Of a stretch of DNA of 64,000 bases, positions 35,268-47,404 are shown one piece after another; position 1 is the stretch's first letter; each line of letters opens with the position of its first letter. The position numbers and the translations under genes are program-made. The notes under the pieces are model-generated. The model ran no database searches and was not told the origin of the DNA. It saw nothing but the letters and a program-made list of their open reading frames with translations. Origin of the DNA: Stereum hirsutum FP-91666 SS1 (taxonomy: Eukaryota > Basidiomycota > Agaricomycetes > Russulales > Stereaceae); the NCBI RefSeq assembly GCF_000264905.1, contig NW_006763133.1:1329082-1393081 (forward strand). The letters run 5' to 3'.

Positions 35268-38200
35268 ATGCTTGCGTCGTGGCGATCATCATGTCTTCCA
35301 GCTTTTCATAGACCTTCGAGACTGGCCCAATGCCACGAACTGTTCCGCTGCTTCTCCTCCTCGCCTTTTGCAAAAATGGCAGCTCAAAAGTCTGTTCGTA
35401 TGGAAGACTATCCTTGTGATGTGATACGGTATGTCTTATCAGGGACCTGTTCTTTCTTCATGTCCGTCTGACAGGTGCTTGCACCTCAGCAATTTCTCCA
35501 TAATTGCTCACATCGGTATGTCGGCACCTTTTCTTCAATGAACGTGTCCTGACTCACTCGTGATATGTATGCGGATATAGACCATGGAAAGTCTACTCTG
35601 GCGGACCGGCTATTGGAGGTATGTCGTTTCGATTATAAGAGGCCGATACATGTTTGGCTAACGAGCACACAGATGACAGGAACTTTGACGAAGTCATTGA
35701 AGGCCTCTGAATCTCAATATATGGACAAACTGAAGGTTGAGCGAGAACGAGGCATCACCGGTGTGTACCAGCGCAAACGTACATTCTTGATGTCGTCAAC
35801 TGAAACACTTCAGTCAAGGCGCAGACAGCAAGGTAAATGGCACAAAGGTTTAACCATTCGCCTCATCGGATGGACTGCTCATAACGGCATTCAGCATGCT
35901 ATATGACTATAATGGTCAGAAACATCTCCTCAACCTTATTGATACTCCCGTATGCCCCGTCCTATTTTCGCAAGCATGCAACGACTGAGACATCGCCGCT
36001 AGGGGCACGTTGACTTCTCTTGGGAAGTTTCCCGCTCCATGGCCGCATGCGAGGGTGCTTTGCTACTCGTAGATGCTACACAGGGCGTCCAAGCACAATC
36101 GCTCTCCGTCTTTCACACCGCAAAGGAGCGCGGCCTCACAATAATACCGGTTCTAAACAAGGTATATTCCCTTTCGGAGCAAACAGGGTGAAATGTTGCT
36201 GATCCTTTTCTAATAGATTGACCTTCCTGCAGCTCAACCTGATCGAATAAAAGCTCAGATGGAATCTACATTTGGGATTGATCCAGCGGACGTACTCGAA
36301 ATATCAGCTAAGACTGGTCAAAATTGTGCGAATATTCTAAGGGCCATTGTCGAGCGTATACCTCCACCCCAGGGCAGTACGAAAGAGAAGCTGAAGGCGT
36401 TCTTGTTTGACTCATCGTCGGTGCCTGTCTTCTGCAATTAGTGTTCAACTAACAGACGAAGGCCTCGATAGTTACGACCGCTACCGAGGGGTCATCTCTC
36501 TAGTCAGTGTTCAAAACGGCATTCTTCGAAAGGGTACGGGCTTTTTCAGTATCATATTCTCGAAGATGACTAGTTCTGATGTTCGTGTGCGACTTTTCAG
36601 GGGACAAGGTCGCCTCTATCTACACTCGAAAAAAATACGAGGTCATCGACGTTGGCATCATGCACCCCGAGGAAGTACCGACAGGGCAGCTCTATCCGGG
36701 CCAAGTGGGCTACATTTCTTGTAACATGAAGCAATCATCGGAAGGTATGAACATCCTCCCTTCACCGCGTATTCTCCATTCGATAGATTATGAAACAGTT
36801 CGGATACTCAACTAGCGCACATCGGTGATACTCTTCACCGAGTCGGCGAGCCAGTGGATCCCATGCCTGGCTTCAAGCCTGCCAAAGCAATGGTAATTCA
36901 TCTCGCCACTCTTCACACGGCGCATTTTCGCATCGTCCTGCTTATTGTTGACAGGTTTTTGCAGGTATTTTCCCCGTGGACACAAGCGACTTTATCAAAC
37001 TTGAAGAATCCATTAGACGGGTTTGGCTACCCTTACATCGTTTCTCCATGGGCTGTGTCATTAACCCGTGTGATTTATAGCTCACGCTCACCGATCGCAG
37101 CGTCACAGTACAGCGGGAGTCATCCACTGCGCTGGGCCAAGGTTGTCGTTTGGGATTTCTTGGCACGTTGCATATGGATGTACGGTCACTTCAACATCTG
37201 CAATCATAGTGGAAACAGAGTGTGGTCTAACATTGCATCCGACAGGTTTTCCGTCAACGCCTTGAGGGTACGAATTTTTTTCGCTCGCGCTGCACGTAAT
37301 CGGCTGTATTCAAGTACTGCGACTAACAGACGAATACGACGCCAACATTATCATCACTGCTCCCACTGTGCCGTATAGAGGTATGCGTAACCGTAGTCTG
37401 CTCCCAGTCTCCCACTGATCATAAATTCTAATATAGTGGTCTACAAGGATAGAACGGTGGATGTCAGCAATCCTACCGATTTTCCGGATGTCACCGACGC
37501 TTCCGCTGGCCTGCGAGAGATACAGGAGCCCGTGGTCAAGGCTTCCATCATTGTCCCAGAAGGTTCGTCTACTCAACGTATCTTCTCACCCGTCCACTCA
37601 CCCAATCTTATCTTTTCTCTATGGGTTCCGAACGTGCGGATGTATTTTGGCAGATTACCTCGGGGAGATGATGGATCTATGCTTCTCCCACCGTGCAGAA
37701 GATCTGGATCATCGCTACCTTGAGACTTCGGGTACATCCTCTTCGCGGGCCATGGTGACGTGTACTATTCCTCTTTCCGAGGTAGTGACAGACTTCTTCG
37801 ATAAACTTAAGAGCCGCAGCTCTGGGTTCGCAAGTTTTGAGTGAGTACCTTTTCTCCAAGCTACAGCCTCTGACCTTCCAAGCCATGTGGACTTGAGCAA
37901 ACCTTGCGCATCCGTCTTTTGGTACCGTGAGATGGGTGCTGACCCGGTGTCCTCCCAGCTATGAAGATGCCGGATACAAGGCCAGCAATCTTGTCAAGGT
38001 ATACCCTCTGCATGCCGTCACTCGTGCATTACCCGAGTATTGATTGCATATGGTTGAGAATCTCTAGATGGTCTTTCTTCTCAACGGCAAGCCGGTAGAC
38101 GCACTCGCACTGGTTGTTCACCGCTCTGTAGAACAGGAGGTGGGTAGGTTGTGGGTTAAAAAGCTGCGTGAGTGCATCGTCCCATCCGTTGCATTCCAGA

Positions 38201-38646
38201 GCACCTAGAGCTAAAGGTCACCGTATGGGTGAGCGCTCTAGACAAAGTGATTCCGCGACAGCTGTTCGAGGTCCCTATCCAGGCCGCGGTCGGGAAGAAG
38301 GTCGTGGCTCGTGAGACGCTTTCGGCTGTCCGCGCGGACGTTACTGCTGGGCTATATGGAGGTATGTGAACCTATCTTGGGTCGTGTGAACTAGGCTGTT
38401 CGTCGTGCGTTGTGCTCACGGAGTTTCCATGAACTTCTGTGTTGTGTCGATAGGCCATTACGAGCGGAAGATGAAGCACCTGGAGAACCAGAAGGAATCA
38501 AAACGCAAGATGAAACGAATCGGAAACGTCGACCTGCCACAAGAGGGTATGTTCTGGCTTCCCTGATCAGTTTTGCTTCGACTTATTGGACATTCGCCCC
38601 ACAACTAGCTTTCTTCGATATCCTCAGAACGAAGACTAATTCGTGA
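35268..38646 (+). CDS. GUF1: Mitochondrial translation factor GUF1 (EF4/LepA)
   Basis: GUF1 is the mitochondrial homologue of bacterial LepA, a GTPase that acts on stalled or mistranslocated ribosomes. The N-terminus ([20 protein letters not shown]) is Arg/Ser-rich and suits mitochondrial import. G motifs are present: [16 protein letters not shown] (G1, intron inside), ERERGITVKAQTASMLYDY (G2), [20 protein letters not shown] (G3) and [13 protein letters not shown] (G4). Domains II to V follow, with [39 protein letters not shown] and [13 protein letters not shown]. The LepA-specific C-terminal domain shows [37 protein letters not shown] and [13 protein letters not shown]. Around 18 exons are needed. 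One intron appears to use a GTCGGT donor near 36418. Confidence 0.95.
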
Positions 38647-38780
38647 TACATTCGGATTGTCCATTGCTGCATTCGCATCTTCCTAGATACACTCGCACAT
38701 GCTTATCTGCATACATATTTAAGTTACAGCTACCTTGCTTATATCAATAATGGTAGACAAGGGGATAATACTAGATACAT

Positions 38781-40284
38781 CTACAATTCGTTGTCTTCGT
38801 CGTCGTACGATTCCTTGATCAGTCTGAACGAAAATGAGCATAAGACACTGCTGCGGCGCAAACATGCCAGGTAAGGACGTACCGATAAATGGACGGTGGT
38901 GGGTGATCGCCGCTACATATCGAACATGTTTAGCTCCTTGTTACGAGGAAGAGGACTTGGACTCACTCATTGGTGATGTACACATCGACAAGCTCAGGTC
39001 TCACATAGTCGTAATAGGGATTCACCACATCAACTTTGTCCACCAGATCACCTTCCTCAAACCCTAGGACACTACTCGGGTCTGCGAAATCCAAGGCCCC
39101 GTATTCGTGGTACAGGTTCCATAGCGGTGTAAGCTTGAACTGACCTGCACAGACAACAATTGGGGTGCTGTGTGCGCGTGCGGCAGTTGTGACGAGTTGA
39201 GAACCTGTGAGAGCGAACATGCCGCCGTTGGCTAGAATGGCATGCGCGCCGAGGATCACTTTGTTGACGCGGGACATGAGAGCATAAATTGATGAGTCGG
39301 GAACGAGGAAGGTGGAGATCCCGGCGGAGGAGAGCGAGCCAGCCATATCGTGACCGCCGTATCTGAAACGGAAACGGAGAATCATGAGGGTCAAGTCTAT
39401 AGTAACAGAGGTGAGATGGCTACGAACGACGGACCGCTTTCCGCGACAATGACGGTGAAGTTGTGATAATGTGCAGCGGATTTGAGGAATGTTTCGACGG
39501 TACTTGATCTTCCGATGGTCAAGATGATTTCGCTGCGACAGATCGCGAAATTCATAAGACACCGCAGGTAAGAATGGAGGCCGAAACGAGTTGGAAAGAA
39601 ACGTACTCGGAATGAATATGATCCTTCGCGCTTTTTGAGATGGTGTCGTACACTGTCTCAATCTCATCCAAGATATCTTGTATTGCCTCCATAACCACCG
39701 GCTTCAACATCCTCGCAAACGAGTCCGGGTCGCTCGGATCATCTTCCTTCAACACCAGTGTAGACTCCGCTTTCTCGGCTGTGATCTGTTTACGCGGTTG
39801 CCCTTGTAGCACGAACTTGGAGATGGAGAAAACCTTTGCAGCGGGAACACTCGACTCTTTCGAGGCATTGTTGTACTCTTCTCGGATGAGGTGGAGTAAT
39901 TTGCGAACGGTGTTGCCAACAGTGTGCTCTGAGCACGACGAAATAGAAGAGGCAAAACGATGCTTATTGAGCAACGGAGTATATCGTACATACAGAGATG
40001 AGTGACACCTTTGGGTTGAGCCTCAACGAGCTTCTTTCCTACATGCCGGATGATCTCCACCAACTGTCCAATATTGTGGAAGCGTTCCTTGGAAATAACC
40101 TGGCGTAGAACGAGGGCAGTTTCCAGAGCTGCTTGTCGTGATCCTACGACCTGTCTAAAGCGGTCGTTCGTCCTGTAAGGCCAAGGATCTATTGTGGGCT
40201 GCAGATGACTGACCTTCTTCTTAACTTCGCAGCGAGGCTCTCGACGGCGCGATGACTCGCGGCGTTGTATATTTCGACTGGCAT
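38781..40284 (-). CDS. GCD7: Translation initiation factor eIF2B subunit beta
   Basis: eIF2B-beta is a regulatory subunit of the guanine-nucleotide exchange factor for eIF2, the target of Gcn2-driven amino-acid control. From the ATG at 40284 it reads MPVEIYNAASHRAVESLAAK, then LRRRQVVGSRQAALETALVL. The family core follows: TVGNTVRKLLHLIREEY, DEIILTIGRSSTVETFL, VIVAESGPSFRYGGHDMA and ILANGGMFALTGSQLVTTAA. PIVVCAGQFKLTPLW and VVNPYYDYVRPELVDVYITN come next. The last two exons give DGDHPPPSIYRLIKESY and an acidic end DDEDNEL. The family-typical insert between the N-terminal helices and the Rossmann domain is present. About eight exons, all with canonical junctions. Confidence 0.95.
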
Positions 40285-41116
40285 ACAATTGTTACCCGCA
40301 AGATTCAAAATGGTTTAAGTGGCAACAAGATAGAAAGCGAAGCCAAAGCAAGGCAGATAATACAAGGACACGGGGATGAGATTGACGATGGGCCAGGGCA
40401 AAACACCTGGGCGGCAAAATGACTGGATCGGCTGACGCCGAATGTTTGAACTCAGACCTAGGAATGACTCCGAGGTCGAGCGCCTTCAAAGCGCCTTGTC
40501 TTGCCGTCATATTTTCCTGTCCTTACTGCTGCGTCTACTCGGGACCTTTGAGCATCTACACAAGCAAGCGGTAAAGTGACCAGAGTAAAAGTAGCCTCAA
40601 CATAAAGTGGGGTTTCGACACTGCTGCTGAGTGCACAGACCTGCTAAATCTTCTTGCGGGCTCGACAGCGATGATTGAACAAGGTACCGCTGTAGTTGAT
40701 ATGATTCGTCACATACATGTTCTTGATCAAGGATAAGAGCTTTCGGGGCTGCAGATAAATATTCCCGAACCAGACAAACGCACTGAGTTGTCAGTGTTGG
40801 ATTGCACTAAGGTCAGGCGCTCATCCATCCAGCTCCCTAAAACAGATAACACAAGTACACTTCATTCCACCACTTTCTCCATCTAAATCTGTTTTTCTCC
40901 GTGATCCATATGATGCAAGTTCGAGTGTGGCGCCACAAAAAGGTGCCACGTAAATGACCATGTATGCTTGGTCGCCGATCGTTCGGGCTTTTACACGTGG
41001 TTATCTAATCTAAGAGTCATACTGTCGACGACTGACCGATGTCGAAATATAAATCGGCAGGCATCTTGACTTTTGACTCCTCACTTTCCCCTCACCTTCT
41101 TCCTCATCACTATACC
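40285..41116. other. Bidirectional upstream region of GCD7 and TRP5
   Basis: 830 bp between two divergent start codons. No coding frame is convincing. The TRP5-proximal end holds an E-box, Gcn4-like half sites and a TATA-like box, listed separately. Confidence 0.6.
40994..41079 (+). promoter_or_regulatory. Putative TRP5 core promoter with Gcn4/CPC1-like sites
   Basis: A CACGTG E-box lies at 40994-40999 and a GAGTCA motif (TGACTC on the other strand) at 41014-41019. TATAAAT follows at 41048-41054 and a TGACTC at 41074-41079, 38 bp before the TRP5 ATG. TGACTC is the core of sites bound by Gcn4/CPC1, which activates amino-acid synthesis genes in fungi. Short motifs can occur by chance, so this is a suggestion. 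Confidence 0.4.
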
Positions 41117-43837
41117 ATGGAAGCTCTCAAGAACGTTTTTATCAAAAAGCAGGAGGAGGTGTGTAGCATACTTTTCTTTGGCTTTCCTGCAGCTGAAGTA
41201 TATTTACAGGGTGAGCCGGCTCTCGTCACTTTCGTGACGGCGGGGTATCCCTCTCCTGCAGAGACCGTCCCTATTATGCTCGCTATGCAAGAGGGAGGCG
41301 TCGATATCATTGAGATCGGTGTACCTTTCTCAGATCCCATAGCCGATGGGCCGGCCATCCAGGAAACCAACCAGGTCCGCACCCTCGAAGCCGCATGCGT
41401 TCCCACATATTTACTGAGTTATCTTCAGGTCGCAATCGAACATGAAGTTACTTATGCAAACTGTCTAGAAATTGTCAAAGAGGCTAGGTCCAAGGGTCTC
41501 ACTACCCCCGTTCTTCTAATGGGTGCGTCGATATATTCCTTCTCTACACGAAAGAGGCTGACCACGTACGATGTCTAGGATACTACAACCCTTTGCTCGC
41601 CTACGGAGAGGAAAAGGCCATTCAGGATGCTCATGACTATGGTGCCAATGGATTCATTCTCGTTGATCTTCCCCCGGAAGAGGCTATCTCGTTCAGGGAG
41701 AAGTGTACGAAGGCCGAGTAAGTCCGCAATACATAATGTCTATGCAATCACTCATGTCCTGCCAGCATCTCATATGTCCCCCTCATCGCACCATCGACGA
41801 CTCTTTCGCGTATCAAGTTTTTGTCGTCAATTGCGGACACCTTCATTTACGTCGTCTCGAAGGTATGATCTTGCCACAAATGCTTTACGCCACAATTCAG
41901 CTCACAATTCTCGTCAGATGGGTACCACCGGCTCTTCAGACAAGGTCGCCATGAACTCTGCTCTCCCAGACCTCATCTCTCGCGTCAGAGAGTACGCTCA
42001 GGTCCCAATCGCTGTCGGTTTCGGGGTTTCAAACCGTGGACATTTCGATACCGTCGCAGATGCAGGCGCAGATGGTGTCGTCATTGGCAGTCGTCTTGTG
42101 TCCGTCATCAAGCAAGCTCCCAAGGGAAAGGTCGCTCAAGAGGTCGAAGCCTACTGTCGTCAAATCAGCCTTAAGGGACAACCACCCCGTCCCAAGCGAA
42201 CCATCAGCTCGGCGAGCACGCCACGCACCAACATCAATGCTACTGGACCTCCACCGTACAATACCGAATCTGAGCCCACGGTTCTTCCTCACCGGTTTGG
42301 TCAATTTGGTGGCCAGTACGTTCCGGAGGCGTTGTTCGATTGTTTGGTGGAGTTGGAAGCGGCACACAAGGCTGCGATGGACGATCCGGAGTTCTGGAAA
42401 GAGTTTGAGGGTCTGTTTGGGTACATGAACAGGCCGTCGAACCTCTATCTCGCGGAGAGACTGACGGAGCATGCTGGTGGTGCTAAGATCTGGATGAAGC
42501 GCGAAGACCTGTATGCAGTACCTTTCCTTTGCGTACTTTGTTTCATCCTCCTGATATCTAGCGTAGGAACCATACTGGCTCACACAAAATCAACAACGCA
42601 ATTGGGCAGGTTCGTGCAACCCAGTTGCCCTATCGTATTCGCTACTTATGTCGTTCTTAGATTTTGCTCGCAAGACGTATAGGCAAGACACGCATCATCG
42701 CAGAAACTGGTGCGGGGCAACATGGTGTCGCAACTGCGACGGTTTGTGCGCGCTTTAACATGGAATGCATCATTTATATGGGCGCCGAGGACGTCCGCCG
42801 TCAGGCGCTCAACGTCTTCAGGATACAAATGCTCGGAGCTAAGGTCATCTTATATTTGCACGAGCGCCTCCAATATACCCTAACACGCTCTCCATTACGC
42901 AGGTCGTTCCCGTACACTCCGGCGCCAATACCCTCAAAGATGCGGTGAATGAAGCAATGCGTGACTGGGTCACCAATCTTTCCAACACGCATTACTTGGT
43001 CGGCTCTGCTATCGGCCCACACCCTTTCCCGACGATAGTCAGGGACTTCCAAAGGGTCATCGGCAAGGAGATCAAGCTTCAACTCCAGGAGTTGAGAGGT
43101 AAGTTGCCTGACGCCGTTGTAGCATGCGTTGGTGGCGGAAGTAACGCTATCGGTACCTTCTTCGACTTCATCGGTGACAAGAGCGTTCGCCTGATCGGTG
43201 TCGAGGCCGGTGGTGAAGGTAAGGATTCAACTGTTTCTCTTACTCATCCTCACGCCAATACTTACGCCATGCTATAGGTCTTGATGGCGAAAGGCACAGC
43301 GCTACTCTTTCCAAGGGTCAGCCTGGTGTACTTCACGGCGTGCGGACGTACATTCTTCAGTCCCCAGTCGGCCAGATCATCGAGACTTACTCGATTAGCG
43401 CTGGTCTTGACTATCCTGGTGTCGGTCCCGAGCACGCCTGGTTGAAGGACTCAGGCCGAGCAGAGTATGTCGTCGCAACTGATGAGGAGGCCTTGAAGGG
43501 CTTCCGTATGTGCACGCAGCTCGAGGGTATCATTCCTGGTCAGTTCAAATTTCACTGCTGTAGCTTTGATCGCTAGTCTGAATCTGACTTGTTCTTTGAT
43601 ACTGTAGCCTTGGAGTCGTCGCACGCCGTTTGGGAGGCTGTCCGTCTCGCGAAAACGCTGCCTGCCGATAAAGACATCGTAGTTGTGAGCTTCGACATCT
43701 TATCTCGCGTAGTACTCGATTCCTGATATCCCCCTTTGTAGTGCTTGTCCGGTCGCGGAGACAAGGATGTTGAGCAGATATCCGAACTACTTCCTGGAAA
43801 ATGGGCGGACAAGTTGGACTGGCACATCGCCCCGTGA
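41117..43837 (+). CDS. TRP5: Tryptophan synthase, fused alpha and beta
   Basis: This bifunctional enzyme makes tryptophan from indole-3-glycerol phosphate and serine, channelling indole between domains. The alpha domain shows [17 protein letters not shown] and [20 protein letters not shown] with the catalytic Glu and Asp. [16 protein letters not shown] and [16 protein letters not shown] follow. A linker rich in Pro and Thr connects to the beta domain, which begins [14 protein letters not shown]. Splicing restores [20 protein letters not shown], with the pyridoxal-phosphate lysine in GSHK. Next come [37 protein letters not shown] (phosphate loop), VEAGGEG, and [18 protein letters not shown] near the end. 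Alpha-beta order matches the fungal enzyme. About 12 exons. Confidence 0.97.
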
Positions 43838-44162
43838 AAATGCGGTTACACCAACGAAGTATAATATGTTGTATGTACCATCATGACACGAGAACGAGGC
43901 CATGTAGTAGTAGCACTGTGCAGCACTATATAGAATTCTTGTAACGGAGCTTAAAGCTCAGCGGGGATGTAGTGTTGTATGTCATACAAGCGGGGTGTGA
44001 ACTGGTGCAAAAACGAGCCGGTTTCCGAGTGACCGGCTCGTGTTACGCGATTTCGTTTGAACTTGTGTTTAGCGGCAAACTTCATCCTTCTTTTCGCTCT
44101 CCTCTGTTTTCCGCAGGTCCTCGTCATAGCATCTTCGCTAGACATTCTCCCAAAAGGCTATA
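43838..44162. other. Tandem spacer containing a perfect inverted repeat
   Basis: 325 bp between TRP5 and the asparaginase gene on the same strand. It contains a 10-bp perfect inverted repeat (44023-44032 and 44042-44051). No gene was seen. Confidence 0.5.
44023..44051. repeat. Inverted repeat, 10-bp arms, 9-bp loop
   Basis: ACGAGCCGGT at 44023-44032 is the exact reverse complement of ACCGGCTCGT at 44042-44051, separated by 9 bases. It is GC-rich and about 110 bp upstream of the asparaginase start, so it could lie in the 5' leader as an RNA hairpin or be a dimeric protein-binding site. Confidence 0.7.
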
Positions 44163-47074
44163 ATGGAGCTCTCGCATGCATCTGATGAGTCTAAAGTGCT
44201 CGTCATCTACACGGGTGGTACCATTGGGATGCTGGTCGGCCACCAAGGCTACGTCCCAGAACCCTACTTCCTCACCGAAACCCTCCGCACACAAGCCCGC
44301 TTCCACGACCCTCTCCAGGACTCTCTGTTCTCTCACTCTGGCTCAGTCGAGGGCTTTAGGCAATGGAATACACAGAGCGCTCATCATCAGCGGTCTTCGT
44401 CGGGGACGCAGTCCCCTGATTCTGATGCGGCTGAATTTTTGCGCACCGCGACGTTACCTGTGAGATCATCGAGACCGATAGGAGTCACCGCAGAGACGTT
44501 GCTCACGGCCGAGGCGAAGAACGAAGATGCGAAGAAACGGCCTGAGTGTAGAGAGGTGGGAGAGGGGGTGTATGAGGCGCAGCTTCCTGTCTTGATCACA
44601 CCGAGGACCATGGTGTCCGGAGGAAAAATGAATCGCATTCGCTATGCTGTTCTGGAGGTGGGGATTTTTTTCCGATCACTGAAAGTGGCAATATTCTGAA
44701 TTTATTGCTTAGTGGAATCCGTTGCTCGACAGCAGTAACATCGACAATGACGGTGAGTGTTGCTATGTCGAAATATATACAGACTCTCTGACAGGCTCAT
44801 CGTTCTCGTAGCTCAGATTGGATCCGGATAGCTACGGAGATTGAGCTCAACTATAACCTTTTCGACGCATTCGTCATTTTGCATGGTACGGATACCATGG
44901 CATATACCTCGAGTGCTCTGAGCTTTTTGCTTGAGGACCTTGGCAAAACGGTCGTACGTGCCTAAACCTCATTGGCTTGATCATCTCACCCCCTGATATA
45001 TTTTCGCTCTATAGATTGTGACTGGGGCTCAAATCCCGTTGTCTCAATTGCGCAACGACGCAGTCGATAATCTTTTGGGCGCACTCTCCATCGCAGGACA
45101 ATACATTATTCCTGGTAAAACTAGTCTTACTTTCTTGAGCGAGCACGATCTGATACTGAAAAGTGTACCGAACATAGAATGCTGTCTTTTCTTCAATCAT
45201 ACACTGTTCCGTGGTAATCGAGTGTCGAAGACCTCGTCACACGACCTCAACGCGTTCACGAGCCCCAATTTTGCTCCTCTCGTCAACGGTTAGTATGGTC
45301 ACAAATATCGTCAAACTTCCGATGCTTATTACCTTTGCATGATACAGTGGGGATAGACATTGTAGTGAACTGGAACGATGTCATCCGACAAACCAGTTTG
45401 CAGAGGTTCAGAGCACATAAAGGTTTGCTGTTCTCTGTGATACAAAACACGTCTTGGACTGACCGTTCAATTCTCTTGTGCAGAGATGTGCGAGCATGTC
45501 GGTGAGTTGCAGGTTTCCTAGCGTGGGCCTGGATAGCAGTTTGATCATGCTTGCAACAGCTACGCTTCGCCTTTTCCCCGGCATAACGGCCGCGACCGTT
45601 CGTGCCTTTCTCAAACCTCCAGTCAAAGGTTCGTGACCATCAGATGAATCCCCAGTGTGTTTTATCACAATAGGTAAATGATGCTAAAGTGATCCTCTCC
45701 ACCACTAGGTGTCGTCCTTGAGACCTTCGGAGCAGGAAATGCGCCCCAGCGTGCCGATCTTATGCAAGCTTTCCGTGAAGCCTGCGACCGCGGCGTCGTG
45801 ATAGTCAACATCAGCCAATGCTCCAAAGGCACCGTCTCAGATGCGTACGAAACCGGCCGAACGCTCATCGAGACCGGAGTCGTTCCCGGAGTCGACATGA
45901 CGCTCGAGGTGACTGTTTTGCCTTCACGCGACCGTCGACTGACATGTTCTAATACCCTCCGTCACTTCATCAATGATAGGGCGCACTAACGAAGCTCAGC
46001 TACCTGCTCTCCAAGCCGGACCTAACTCCTACCGACGTACGAAACCTCATCGGGACACCTCTCCGTGGTGAACTTACCCGACCGTCCAAGCCCCTCGGCG
46101 CACCTCTCCACCACCATCACGGACATGGCGATGATCATCACTCGACTCTCGACCACAACATCGAGAACATCCAAAGCGTGCTCTCGCACCTCGTTCGCCT
46201 CTCTGCCTCTTCCTCCAATCGCACCGCAGCGCATAGCACTCACGCTACTGTGAACGCAGACGGTCTACCCACTGTATCCTCGAGTCCTACAGTCTCATTC
46301 AGCGGGCCACCAAAAATCGTCGTCGAGGGGCAGGGGAATATCGGAAGTAGTGGCAGTATAAACAATAAGCTCGACGAAGCGGCCGCTCCATGGTCCTGGA
46401 CCGCCGCCGAAGCCTCAACGACCGAAGTCGCCCTGTTCAGTTCTCTGATCCACCTCTCCGCCGCCTCGGACGACATCGACGGCCTCGAGCTCTGTCTCTC
46501 CGGCGGAGACTTGCCACATCCCAGTATCGGTGGTAACACCACGACTACCGTAGATGAAAGTACTAGCAGTGGCAGTGGTGCTCTTGCGGTGGGAGCCTCC
46601 CCCAGTGCCGGGTTGACTGTGGCTATGGCGGGCGGGATCGTGAATTGGGTGAACCCTGCTTCGGGGAGGTCGCCGTTGCATGTTGCAGCGTTGAATGGGA
46701 GCGGGAGGTGTGTTGAGAAACTGTTGGAGGCTGGGGCTTTGGTACATCTGAGGGATTCGCTGGGCCATACGGCGCTGTATTACGTATGTCCTTTTTTCGA
46801 TCGTCGCTTGTCTCTCATTTTGTGTGTTGACGATATGACGGGGTATGTTATATAGGCTGCGAGACAAGGACACGAAAGTATCGTCGACGTTCTCTCACGA
46901 GCGGGAGCGAACCTCGGTGGGGCGGATATAGAAGGCGGTTATGTGGCGCTGAGCGTCAAGAGGGCGAGGTTGGCGATGGACGAGCAGGCGTTGAGGGTGT
47001 GGGAGAAGGCTGGGGCCAGGACGGGGATGGGGACCACGAGGTCGATCGAGAGACAGGATAGCACGCCTGTTTGA
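44163..47074 (+). CDS. Type I L-asparaginase with C-terminal ankyrin repeats
   Basis: Asparaginase hydrolyses asparagine to aspartate and ammonia. The N-terminal catalytic threonine motif is VLVIYTGGTIGML, and the second motif is FVILHGTDTMAYTSSALSFL. TVIVTGAQIPLSQLRNDAVD and VVLETFGAGNAPQRADLMQA complete the fold. There is no signal peptide, so a cytosolic enzyme is expected. After the catalytic domain come a His/Asp-rich linker (APLHHHHGHGDDHHS) and a Ser/Gly/Thr-rich stretch. Two clear ankyrin units follow: GRSPLHVAALNGSGRCVEKL and GHTALYYAARQGHESIVDVL. The last part carries WEKAGARTG. About ten exons. An asparaginase plus ankyrin layout is known for eukaryotic 60-kDa lysophospholipase/asparaginase proteins; the low-complexity linker is longer than I would expect. 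Confidence 0.93.
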
Positions 47075-47404
47075 GTGCTGGTGATGTGCGTGAGGAGACA
47101 CACAAAAAATGGCGAGGGTAAGATAGCGGAAGGATAGTGATGTGAATGTGACGATAATCATATAGCAAGCAGACATGTACATAGAAGAAGCATGTAGCAC
47201 ACAAGAAGGTTCAGCATCGGGGCCTGAGAGTAGTATAAAAGATTAATCGATGTGACCGTGCAGCCAAGGAAAAGAGAACTATATGACAATTGCCTAAAGA
47301 ATACGGATATATAAGTGAGGGTGCCGCTCAGTAGACAGACATATGATACCGACCGACCATGAAGCACAAACGCAACCCATCCCAACCCACCGCATCTGAA
47401 TCCC
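47075..47404. other. Convergent intergenic spacer
   Basis: 330 bp between the asparaginase and Csm1/Pcs1 stops. No gene was seen; it should carry both 3' ends. Confidence 0.45.
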
